Shown here piece after piece: positions 11,409-22,853 of a stretch of 64,000 bases of DNA (positions within the stretch are counted from its first letter, which is position 1; each line of letters opens with the position of its first letter). Location: NCBI GenBank assembly GCA_021432635.1, contig MU270122.1, forward strand, positions 3,962 to 67,961, written 5' to 3'. The position numbers and the translations under genes are program-made. The notes under the pieces are model-generated. The model saw nothing but the letters and a program-made list of their open reading frames with translations, had not been told where the DNA came from and searched no databases. This DNA comes from Thozetella sp. PMI_491. Its lineage: Eukaryota; Ascomycota; Sordariomycetes; Chaetosphaeriales; Chaetosphaeriaceae.

Positions 11409-12673
11409 TCCCTGCCGGCCAGCGTCTCGTGTGAAGCGCCGATGAGTTGGTGCTCCTAGTGATGACCCACCGAGTATGGGCCCTGGTCGTGTACATAAGG
11501 GCAGTGTCTTTCTCTTGTGGTGTATATAGCATGACCTGTAAATACGAGCCTCGGGGAGCCCAGACATAGCAGCAAGCATATACTACACACGGCCCTCAAT
11601 ATCTAACGAAGAACCAGACGAGAGAAAAGACGGTCCAATTTTGATCTAGCGAGTGGTCATAAACAAGGCTTGGCGCCGGCATCGATTCGCCGGGCCGCCT
11701 TTAAGCCGCCGAGATGTGACATTGATCAGGCGGTCAAGTATTCTTTTTGCGAACGCACCGCCAAGTTTCTTGGTTGATGCGGGGCCCCGGTACCAAGGGA
11801 GATCAAGTTCCGGGGGAACAGCCAGATAATCAACCGTGTTGATGTGCTCTATTTCATCGGATGCGGTCTTTCGCATCGTGCTTTTGCTATGAGAAGCCAT
11901 CCCGGTTATTCTCAATAGAACTGTCGGTACCAACAGGTGTTCAACCCGCACACAGGTTGAAACGTATGATGCATTCCCACGGAACTGATGGGCACCTTCC
12001 GGCGAAGGCAGGTCGAAAGTGAGCCGTGTTCGCAAACACAGAATGTTTCCGCTTCCCCGTACGATGAGAAGCATGGCTCCTAAATCTCCTAATCTCCTAA
12101 TTTTCCGGGTTCTGGGAGCCCTTGCCCCTCTCTCATCTGGCCATGAGCCGCCACGCGCAAGGATGAGGGGCCCAGCGCGCAAACCGGTAGGACCCCAGAT
12201 CAGCAACAAAACCACCGCTCCGGAGAGGAGCGGGGGCCCTTTCGATCTCCTGATGGTGACACAGGCATATTCTCGCCAGTCTACCGGCCGGTTTGACGTG
12301 CAGTGTCAAAGGAAACCGACTAACCGACCTGTCGTAGAGCCGCATTGGGTCGCATTGACGCCCGGCCATTGCTGGGGGGGCGGCGGCGGATGAAGTCGTC
12401 TGAAACCTGAAAGATCGTCATCCGAACCACAATGCCTTCGCTCCCCCCCTGCTAGTGGCCCGATCGCATCGCGTGCCAACAGGAGCGCAAAAATGATCTC
12501 CGGATGTCTGGGGAAGACATAAAGAGTTTGACTGCGGCACCGCCGACGCGTGTCCTGCTCGGACACGAAGGAGAAGTTTTGCGGTCCTGCAGGCGATCAA
12601 GGCCATTCCCTATCCGTCACGTGTTCCACAGACCGCCGCAGGCGTCGGGCTTGCTAGGGAAACGATCGCAACC
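11409..12673. other. intergenic, upstream region of the GH10 gene
   Basis: No supported gene. A minus-strand open frame reaches from about 12215 to 11646 but has no ATG at its head and no known domain. The last few hundred bases should contain the xylanase promoter. Confidence 0.45.
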
Positions 12674-13992
12674 ATGGCGAGGTTCACGACGATGAGGCTG
12701 CTGGTGTCTGGGCTGCTGGTCAGCGCTGGCGGTGTGGCTGCCCAGGGCGCGCAAAAGGGGCTCCACGAGCTCATGGTCGGCGCAGGCAAACTGTTTTTCG
12801 GGACGGCGATGGACACCAACAACTTCAACGACAGCGCGTATCAAGTCATCGCGTCCAATAAGAACGAGTTCGGCCTGTTCGTGCCCGAGAACTCGCAGAA
12901 GTTCGAGCCGACGGAGCCGCGAGAAGGCGACTTCGTCTTCACCAGCCCGGACGCGGTCGCTAGCAAGGCCAAGACCGGGGGGCAGATGTTCCGCTGCCAC
13001 GCCCTCATCTGGCACCAGCAGCTGCCATCCTTCAGTAGGTCTCCGTGAACAGGCGCTCGGAGTGTGCCAATATCCCGCTGACTCGGGACCAGTTCAAACT
13101 ACTCAGTGGACCAAGGAGACGTTGACGGCGGCGATGCAAGAGCACATCTCTAGCGTCATGGGGCACTACAAGGGCCAGTGCTACAGCTGGGACGTAGTCA
13201 ACGAGGCGCTAAACGAAAACGGGACGTTCCGGAATAGCGTCTTCTTCAATGTCCTTGGCTCCGACTATATCCCAATCGCCTTCAAGGCTGCCGCTGCTGC
13301 CGACCCCAGTGCTAAATTGTACTACAATGATTTCAACCTCGAAACAGGCAAGGCGAAAGCGGACGCGGCTGTCAAGGTAATTTGCTCCCTGCACCACGGT
13401 GTATGGATAGAGAGGGCTCACCCTTGCTGCTATTTAGATTGTCCAGCTCTTGCAGGGCCAAAATGTGCGCATTGATGGGGTAGGCCTCCAGGCTCACATG
13501 AAAGTGGGCAGCACACCGTCTGTGTCATCTCTGATGACCACCCTGAACCGGTTTGTCTCTATGGGTCTGGAGGTGGCGTACTCGGAGCTCGACATCGCAC
13601 ACACCAAACTGCCGGCCGACACGGCAGCCCTCCAGCAGCAGGCGCGCGACTACGTGACGATGGTGAACTCATGTCTCGGCGTCAGCAAGTGTGTGGGCAT
13701 CACTGTGTGGCAGTTCACCGACAAGTTCAGCTGGATCCCGTCCACCTTCAAGGGCCAGGGAGAAGCCTGCCTCTTCAATGCCAACTACACCAAAAAGCCG
13801 GCATATACCAGCGTGTCGAGCGTACTGGCCGCCGCCGCGACGGCGCCAGGCTCGGACCTCGCCGGCCCGTCTCCAACCAACCCGATGATCGTCCTGACCA
13901 GTGCGGGATCCCGGTTCGGCAGTATTGCTGGGCTGTCTGGCTACCTTGGATGCCTCTTGGCCCTCGGAGCGTCTTACTTTGCGGTGCTGTAG
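12674..13992 (+). CDS. GH10 endo-beta-1,4-xylanase with a C-terminal GPI-like tail
   Basis: GH10 enzymes cut the xylan backbone with retention of configuration. Three exons, 12674-13034, 13093-13376 and 13438-13992, give 399 residues. Both introns (58 and 61 nt) keep phase and join conserved strands. Residues 1-23 or so are a signal peptide. Family landmarks are present in order: GTAMDTNN and the ENSQKFEP segment in the first half, [12 protein letters not shown], and WDVVNEAL with the acid/base Glu158. Next come [14 protein letters not shown] and YSELDI with the nucleophile Glu265, then [13 protein letters not shown]. There is no carbohydrate-binding module. Instead the protein ends with a Ser/Pro/Thr spacer, a small-residue patch and a hydrophobic tail (about residues 370-399), which fits attachment to a membrane or cell-wall GPI anchor. 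An upstream ATG at 12674 is preferred over the internal one at 12692 because it gives the fuller signal peptide. Confidence 0.93.
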
Positions 13993-16900
13993 CCATAATG
14001 AGCTGGATGCTACGGAGAGGCGAGTTTCGCGCTCAGAGAGAATCATGGGGGGGGGGGGGGTATGATGAAGGGACAAATGAGCTACGAACGGAAAACAGGG
14101 GTAGAGATGCATGCCAGAAAGGGCAGCGGGAACACGGCGTATGAAAAGGAGACCGCCTCAGTACTGAGCCATCTCCATTGCTCTTTGCCAGCCTCGGGTT
14201 TGGCTGATCGCTACTAGGCTTTCATTGCAGGGCGTTTGGGGGCGTCTGGGCGATTTGCAGATGATGACAACAATGTACGATAATATCAACTGGGCTGTCT
14301 CAAGCCGTCGTATACTCTATTGATCAATGATAGTAATGGCATCTTAAATGGCCCTATTGCAACTCTCTGCTATCTCGGTACCTATTTTACTTCTGTAAAA
14401 CAATCACCATTCCAAGGCTGTTTGGTTTCCTATACCCTTTCCCGAAACCTTCGTCTCCTTCCACGCGGTCTAAGACGCAGGGATCGGCGTCGCTCTTCAC
14501 AGCAACTTTTTTCTCGCCTGAGCCCATTGTGTCAAACACTCGGCGCACCCTGGGAGCCGCCGTCGCTCATGCATGGCTCGGTTAGCAGGATTGTAGGGAA
14601 GCAAGAAACCTAGGCCTATCCGGCTTCCCGTTTTAGACCTCCCCGCGGTGCGGGATACCCCTGACCGGCAGAGGATCGGCCGTTGTGCCGTTCCGGGCCC
14701 CACTCAAGACGTCTCCGGTTTGCTCCATGTGCTGCATCGAGTGTAAGACCGCAACTAGCTAGGGCTTCGAGAACAATTCTAAGTTGCTCTCCGTCTCAAG
14801 ATGCCCTCTGCCGCGATGATCCCCCTAGAGGTGTGCAGAACACTGTGGCGATATCTAACAACCGTAAAGCAAAAGCATTGCAATAATCTTCCCACCTTAA
14901 GAGACAAGTTAACAGAGTGACACAATTAATTGCCGCTAATAGGATATTATTGTAGAAGTAAAGACCTCCGTACGTTTCGTTTAGAATCAAGTGTAACCTC
15001 GGGCATAGTTGACCACTTGCTCCTCACACGTGACCCTGTTGGCGATGCTTGGATTACATCCAGTGCCGACGTCGAGACCTGGTAGACCGTACGTAGACGC
15101 TACGTGACTAAGTATTATCTATGAAAAGTATCACAGGATAGAAAGCAAATATCGCACAAACGAAGCAAATGCTGTACACTCCCCGGACGATGGCTTCGCA
15201 AGGTTTAGCGTCGCCAGCGCACTTGGATGCTCCCCGACTTAGTGACGAAGCCAAGGCGAGTCTCGGGCTAACAAGTCCGGGGCTAAATCTTTTGCCATAT
15301 GCGTCAGGCTAGTACACATTTTGCTGTACAGTCTCTAAACCTCGCTCTTTCGCGCCTGCACATACTTCATAAAGGCCCTCGACACCGAAAGTATTCTGCA
15401 TCGTGTTGACAGTTGGCGGCGCGACACTGACCCAAAATCCAGTTGATGGACGTGAGCTTGCTCCACTTTGAGGAACAACACTTGCTCTGGGTAAAGAAGG
15501 AGCCTTACGTGGTCTTACCGCCCGAAAACTCTAGCTCGCGTATTGGCGGGAAATCTTCAGGGTTTGGATAATAAATGTACGCGATGGAAGATATTGCTGT
15601 CCAGCCAGCGCTGTGGTGTCTACTCCTCTACTACGATCGGATACCCTAGGGAAGCCAAATTCAGGGAACAGAAACACGAGGCCGGCCTTGGATGCTGTAA
15701 GTTATGAGAACAATATACCGAGATAAGCTGCAGTCGAACTATGTAATCAGTAAAGCTACCAATAAGCCCAACCTCGCTCCCCCAACAACGCTGTAATTCC
15801 GCAGTACAGCCACAAGGCTACTAGTAGGGACTCAGTGTTATCTTCACCATTTCCTGTGTGCGAATCGTACGGTTAGCTACACCCTGATACCGAGTTGTTT
15901 TGAGTCGAGCCTGGCTAGCACGAGCTTGGGGCCATTGAGGCCGCCGGCCGTGGGACACGGCAGTAATTTCAAAGTCGAACCCAGTGAGTGACACGATGTC
16001 CAGGTGTGCCTCGCAACGGCCCTCCCCTGGCTGCCACGTCCGCTAAGGTCTAAACAGATAGGGACGGCCTCAATCCGGCTCACCTGCCACGCCACCGGTG
16101 CCAACAACAGTGGCAATACTGTAGGCCTCGATCTGTCCCTCTATCCGCCTCACACTTCCTCGTAAAGATGAGATGTGATTAAAATATGGCCCACTTGGTA
16201 CCCAACCTAAGCCCTGCCGGCAATGGCTGCCTCCGCGGCTGGTACCACCTGGTCCGGGCTGGCAAAGTAGCCAAGCCAGGCACTGTATGCTTATAGAACG
16301 ATGGCGAGAGAAGCTACATTGCTTCTGTGATGGTTAAAGTCCTTGGGCACTGGTGCAACAGCACGGGAGAATCTGCGGGCAGACTCGGTGTAGGACGTCA
16401 CTCTGTGGCACACAGCTCAGAACACAGTCTAGACCTTCCCCGAAGTTCTGTTGTTTACCAAGAACCCTTGGGTAATGTCGGGCGAGAAAAGAAAGACGAG
16501 GTCAGGTGTCGAGTCGTTTGAGCCCGCCAGGTACATGCGTAGGTACCCCATCTTGCCACCGGTGCCCAGCCAAAGCTGCAGTACACAGCTACTTTCAATG
16601 TTTACATCACGCCGCGCCCAAGGCGACCAGCCGGCGCTTACCGATGCGGACTGACTTGTCCACAACACCAGTTGGAAAGGTAAATATGCACGGCAGAGAG
16701 ACCAGTGATACCCGCTCGTTACCCCGGGGCCCCAACCGCTGCTAGCACCCGGGCGGCATGCAGTCGGCCTGGGGTGGGCTAGTGCCGTCCCGGGAGATGG
16801 CTGAAGACCAGTGTCTTGAGCAAGTGTCTCAGAGTCTTACGTCACAGTACGCATGTGAGGTCACCCTGTCACATCTGCTGCCGCTCTGACCCGCGCTCGT

Positions 16901-18289
16901 AAACACCAAAGGAGCCGAGCTTGCCAGGGAGCACCGGTGGGCATGCGGTGGGCATGGGACGGAAGTGGGCAAGGAGGAAGAGGATGAGGTCCAGTTGAGG
17001 TGGCCAGGGCAGTGAAAATGACTCTTCCCCCTCGCAAGCCCAATCACGGCCCATCCCGCCTGCCCCGGGCGGGCCGTAGCCGCAGGGCACTTCAGGCATG
17101 CTCGTGGTCTTGTTGATATATTTTTCAGGTTTTCGGCCCATATCACAGCAAATCGTGTGCACGAGCCGGGGGCGGCGCGCTGCGACTGGCCCGTCTGGCT
17201 GGGCCGGCGCCAATGGGTGAGGACCGCATCCAGGCGGTCCCCTGTCCGGCAGCGGCCCGATCGCTGCCCAACCGCCCCAGCTTCCTGGCTCCCCCCCCTC
17301 CACTTGGCCTGCCGAGAATACCCATGGCTCGAAAATTTGCGGCACCTGCAGCAACAGTAGCAGCAATTGGCGCAGGCGGACTGGCCGTAGGAGTCGTGGC
17401 TCGCCCCAGCCCTGGATTTGACAGGCAGACGACGTCGCGGTGCGTCAGCCGCCGTAATCCATTTCGGTCGTGCTGCAGCTGCGTTGGCGACCGGCCATCT
17501 AGAGCGGCGGGAAAAGGGGGCGGGACGCACAAATCTCACGACGGGCACCAAAATAACTGTCAAAACAAAACAAAGAGGACTTGTATGACGGGCTCTGCTG
17601 CTCTTGCCAGACAGAAGGGGGAAGGGAGAGGGGGCTGAGGAGGAGGAGGGGTCCATCTGGTGCTTTCCGCGTTGGCGCTGGCGCTCGGTGGCAAGTCGGC
17701 ACGCTCCTTCCTGAACCATCCGGAGGCGGCCGGGTCTGGAAGAGGACCAAACGAGCCAGAGCAGACGGATTCCCCATCAGTGCCCAAACGTGTCACCAAG
17801 GCCGCCCGCAGTTCCCTGTCTCGAACCGGCGGCTGCCAGTCCGCCCCGGCTCCCTGACAGGGCACACCCCTCTCCCATGAGTCGAACGGTGCCCAACACA
17901 TCAGCCGCTACGGAAGCAGGGCAAACGCTGATCCTTGTAAGCACGTTGTGCGGCTGGCCCACTGCATCTGGCTCCCGGAGGTTCATAATGGCAGGCAGCC
18001 TCGCAGAAAGCCATGTTTCCCTCAAAGGAAATACCTCTTCAAACAAAACCATACGAATCCCTTTCCGGCCCAACGCTGTCCTCCTGCCAACCGTCCTTTC
18101 ACCTTGACATCCAATAAACCTCTTCCTCTCATCAAACAAAGATGAGAACACAAGCGACCACGACTTATTCCTCTCTTAGCAAGCACATTCGACCACACGA
18201 CTGCATCAGCACCATCCTCCCTGGACTTCACCTTAGCAGCTTCAGCCCACACTCAGTACGCAAGACTTGAAAAGAGAAACGAGAACACC
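13993..18289. other. gene-poor region of about 4.3 kb
   Basis: I found no protein gene that I can support. A G-run of 14 lies at 14047-14060. The stretch 14700-16300 is AT-richer, with many TA steps and no frame above about 80 codons. The stretch 16830-17900 is GC-rich with long overlapping frames on both strands, typical of chance reading in such DNA, and no motif. The final few hundred bases, rich in C and A, are the likely promoter and leader of the coiled-coil gene at 18290. Confidence 0.45.
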
Positions 18290-20756
18290 ATGTCGGGATA
18301 CACTCGCCCGACCATGGTGGGGGAGGCACCCCCTGTGATGGAGGATTACCCCGGATACGCACCTGCTCCGCCGACCTGGGCCAGACTCCGGCCGACGCGG
18401 GCTCCAAGCAACTCCCTGACCACGATGGACACCTGGTCTTCCAAGCCGTCCACCCACGCCGGCGTCAACCCGGACCGCAGCTCGGCCGCGCCACTCCCTC
18501 GAAAGGTTCTCAAGGCAAAGCTCCCAAGCGCTCCGCCGGCCCCGGCCCCAGCCCGGTCGTCTCGCTCCGGCACCGTGAGCGAGCAATGGACCGCTAACGT
18601 GCCGCCGCCGCGCGGCCTCCCCGCCGTCCTCGAGATGACCGAGGACGAGGGCCTGGACTTTGACACGTCCGAGACCGCCTCCATGTCCTCGGAGCTCTCG
18701 GTCAGCACCCAGGCCACGTCCGTGGCCTCTGACGACACCGTTACTGCCAAGGATGGCAGCAAACTGGGCCCGAGAAACGCTCTCAAGGTCATCCACCCCG
18801 CCCCGACGGCCACCACTATCCGTCTCAAGCCTCGCCTGCGCACCCGGCCCGTCAGCACCGGGGAGACGAGCACCGCCGTCGTCAGCTCCAAGCCACCTGT
18901 CGCTTCCAAGCCTCCTGCCCCCAGCCGGCGGACGCTTCACATCCAAGTGACGCCGTCCCAGGAGCTCACCTCCCACCAGAAGAAGGTCGAGAAGGACCTC
19001 CGATTGAAGATCGAGCAGCTCGAGTCCGAGACCCACAGTCTTCGCGACGAGCAGAACCGCCTCCTCATGGAGCTCGACAATGCCTCAGACCGGCTATCCA
19101 CTACCGGGGCCGAGAAGGACGAAGCCGAGAAGGAGCGCAACCGGGAGCGTGATACGCGACAGCTCTTGTACAGCGACCTAGAGGACCAGCGCAAGACCCT
19201 GGAGGAGCTTCGGGATAAATTTGCCGAGCAGAAAGCCGCCCTCAGCGGCGTCGAGAACGAGCGCGACCTGCTCCGCTCCGATCTCGACGAGCAGCGCCGT
19301 ATCTTAGATGAGTTTCGCAGCAACTTTGATCTACAGAAAGGCATGCTCGTCGAGGCGGAGAAGGGCAGGAACGAACTGCGCGAAGCCAAGGAGCAATTCG
19401 AGGAGAAGGCCAACAAGCTCGAGAAGGATCTCAAGCAGGCTCTCGAGGACCGCAAGGACCATGAGGGCCTTCTCATTGCCCAGATCGCCGCCCTAGAGCT
19501 CACCAAGGGGGCGCTAGACACCCGCATCGATACTCGAGACAAGGACATCGTCGACCTGGCTACTGCCCGCGGAATCCTCAAGAAGCAGACAGAGGAGCAA
19601 GAGGCACAGATCCAAACCCTCACCGAAGAGAAAGAGGCTCAGTTCAAGTCTCTGACTGAGGACAAGGAGAACCACGTCAAGCTCCTCACCGAAGAGAAGG
19701 AAGCCCTCGCCAACGACAAAAAGAGCGCCGAGGAGGAGAAGGAAAAGGCAGAAGCCCGTGTAGCCGAGCTTACTGAGGAGAGGGAGAAGGAGAGGGAGGA
19801 GCTCCAAGCTAAGATCGGTGCCGCCGAAGAAGAGATCGCACAGCTCAAGACAGAGGTTGAGACGCTCACCGCCGACAAGGACGCCCTCCAGGAGCAGCTC
19901 GATGCTCTGGAGACTGAGAAGACTGAGCACCAGACAACCATCAACACCCTCACCGTGGACCTCGGCGGCGCCAAAGATGCCAACGTCACCCTTGCGTCCC
20001 AGAAGCTTGACGCCGACACCGAGCTGAGCAAGGCCAAGGAAGAGCTCGCCGCCGCCCAGTCTGAGCTTGAAAAGCTGGAGGAGGCCAAGAAAGCGCTCGA
20101 GACGGAGAATGAGGAGCTGAAAGCCCGCCCGGCCGAGGTCATCCAAGTCGAAGCAGCCCCGGCAGCCGAGACCAGCGACGCTCCGCCTCCCGACGACAAG
20201 AGCAAAGAACTCGAGGAAGAGGTGGCCAAGGTCGCCGGCTTGAATGCTGAGAAGGCAGAACTCGAGGCCAAAATCACCGAGCTTCAGGCCGAGGCCGACA
20301 AGGCGGCTACCCTAGCTGAGGAGAAGGCTGCCCTAGAGTCCAAGGTGGCCGACCTCGAGGAGCAAGGGAGTCAGGCACCACAGCTGGCCGAGCAGAATAA
20401 GGGGCTAATGGCGCAGCTCGCCGCCACTAACGCCCGCCTAGGTCAGGTCCAGGCCGCCCATCAAGCTGCTCTGGCCCAGGTACAAGACCTCCAGGCTCAG
20501 GTAGCCCACCTCCGGGCTCGACAGCCATCTCAGTCCAGAAGCAGCTCACGCAAGAGAAAGGCCGCCAACGAGGCCAAGGCGTTGGTGGTGGTGCGAAACC
20601 CGTCTGATCGAGGCAGCTTGTATGTCTCCGCACCACTCCTGTCCTACTTTCTTACATGATGCTAATATATGCTTCAGGCAAATCATGCGGAAATCTGATC
20701 TCCGTCCTACGAGCCCAAAGAGGTCCTCATCTTCGGTCACCGACTCAGAGAGTTGA
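18290..20756 (+). CDS. long coiled-coil protein, function unknown
   Basis: Two exons, 18290-20619 and 20678-20756, give 802 residues. The 58-nt intron (GTATGT to CAG) replaces a run-on reading and adds a short C-terminal tail, KRSSSSVTDSES, at the very end. Residues 1 to about 215 are rich in Pro, Ser, Thr and Ala and look disordered. From about residue 228 to 745 the chain is almost entirely Glu/Lys/Leu/Ala heptads, including repeats of the type LTEEKEA and LEEEVAKVAGLN. This is a long rod-like coiled coil of the kind seen in tethering, cytoskeletal or septal-pore proteins. A basic SRSSSRKRKA patch follows the rod. No enzymatic domain is visible, and similarity to myosin tails or M-protein repeats would only reflect composition. 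I do not recognise an orthologue of known function. Confidence 0.85.
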
Positions 20757-22853
20757 ACAACCGCCGTCTCTTTTTTACTCAACATAGAGATTCCCAACCA
20801 AAATTTTCATATGTATCCTGCATTTGGTGGTGTTTGTTGCAAATTCCTTTTTTTTTTGGCTTATCCTTTGTGGTTTCTCAGGTGCCGAGTGCAATGGTAA
20901 TGATAAATGTCTGGTCAAGCATAGAATATTTCCTATCCCTTTCCACAAAAGCTTGGGAAGAATAAGGAGGGAGGAAATCTTGTTGTATCATGTAATGAGT
21001 CAACGATGTATGCCATGTAACGAGGTTATAGAAGGAAAGCGTAAGCTCGGATATTTGGGGAAATGGAGAAGGAAGCCGTTCATGTATGGAAATGTATCGT
21101 GTTGTGGTCCTGCTTGAGAGTAGAATCGCTACACGACAATAATTATGTATGGGGCACCGCAAGGGTAGATACCAATTTGAGAGCATATTCTATCAGTAGT
21201 TCGTTTTCATCTGATGCGAAGTCCTCCCTTTCTGAATGATCGTTCCATGCAGACGGGCCTATTGACAGTATATATGCCAACATTGGGTCTTAGCCATACG
21301 TACTACGCAGCTATGGTATCGAGCAGGACGCGGTGCAACGGGTTTTACAGGATCAAGCAGATCCAAGAGCAAGATTCTAACGTGTCTAAGATACGAGACA
21401 TTATTTCTACGAGGTCTATCTGTACACAAGACCGAGGTGATGGCTCGTATTGAAACTATACATTTACACCAGGTTGCCTGTCGCCGAACGCAATAATATC
21501 TCTCTTCATGTTGATAGCTCTAGAATATAACAGATAACTTATTGCCTTCCAACCCCGACTTTGGGTTTAACTAATTTTAAATCTGTTGAGAACATTCACT
21601 GGCCCACCGCCGTAGGCCTCGACTAGGCTCTAGAGAACAACGCGATGGGCATGCTATCGCTACCGCCGGGTATCTTCCGGCACCACTCTTCTCCTTCTCC
21701 TCCTCGCTATCTATGTTGTTGGTTCTGGCTGAGTAGCTCTTCTCTGGTCCTATGAAAGAAACCAACCAACCCACCGGCGGCGCCGCCTCAGAGTGGGACC
21801 AATGGTGACGGGAAAGGGATGAGAGACAGCCTTGATCTCAACACTCCTAGGACGTGTGGCTGACAACTTCTTCACCGATTGCGGCGATGGCTCTCTCGCG
21901 TTTTCAAGATCCCCAACGCCCGTCCCCTCCCCCCATCGCCAAGAGATGTCAGGTTGCGCCACCGCGCCCAACAGTAAAATTTGTGCCTCACCGAGCTGCG
22001 CGAGAGCAGCCCATCGAGGGCGGGCACCAACCGGCTGGCCAGATGAGAGTGATGCTGGCCGCCATCTGTGCTGACAACAGGGAGTGCGCCACCGCCATCG
22101 GCAAGATCCACATCGACAGGCTAGCCACCAGCCGCCTTATGCCCGTGTGTAACCTGTATGTCCAGCGATGCATCCGGCGTGCTCGCCGAGGTCGTTGAGC
22201 TAGACCGGCGGGGGTGTATATTCACTACTGGAACCACTAGACCATCTTGGATCCGGACGGGCTAGGGTTTCTCCTATGCCACCAGCTCTGCCGGAGACAG
22301 GCGCACGACAGGCTCGACACGAGCCTAAGCGGCATCATTAGGCCTAGAAGCACCTGCTCGGTTCTGCAAAGTCGGAAATGACGACTACGGCGACGCCCCA
22401 TCCGAGTTGTGCTTCTATCGCATCTCGGTCAAGCACTGATTGCCGCTTCGAGCCCGTGTTGGGTAGCCCGGTCTTGAGCGGATCTGGACCCCCATTATCC
22501 TACTTTACATATGCAGCAGCACTTTGCCACGTCAGTGCGACATATGCCTATGCATTGTACCACCAACCTCTGGACCACAGCCCCTGATGCCAAACAGCAG
22601 TTTTCAATTCGATTTTGTCATCGCTGGATGTGCCATGCTAAACCGTGCATGCATGCATCTCTGGCTCCTCTCCGATGCCGTAACACCCTCCTAAGTGATC
22701 AACTCCGCCTATTAGACAGGCTGTCAGAACTGTCAGAACGATACGTGTCTGCCATACGAGGGCGAGTCCCACGAGGGCCTTCTTATGGGCCCCTTTGAGG
22801 GACTCGGTGAGCCTCGAAACCTTCGACCGCTTATTCCACCCCTGCGTGCTGCC
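20757..22853. other. intergenic region, no gene seen
   Basis: About 2.1 kb between converging genes. It includes a T-run near 20848-20858 and AT-rich DNA to about 21600, which would hold the 3' ends. The stretch 21750-22800 is mixed in composition, has no frame above about 115 codons and shows no motif; it could be decayed repeat DNA. Confidence 0.45.

Noticed and set aside
11646-12215. Minus-strand frame with a plausible-looking C-terminal stretch
   Set aside because: The head of the frame has no ATG, the N-terminal half looks random, and I recognise no domain; it could be a relic but is not supported.
16829-17901. Several long frames on both strands upstream of the coiled-coil gene
   Set aside because: Mutually overlapping in several frames with no motif; GC-driven.
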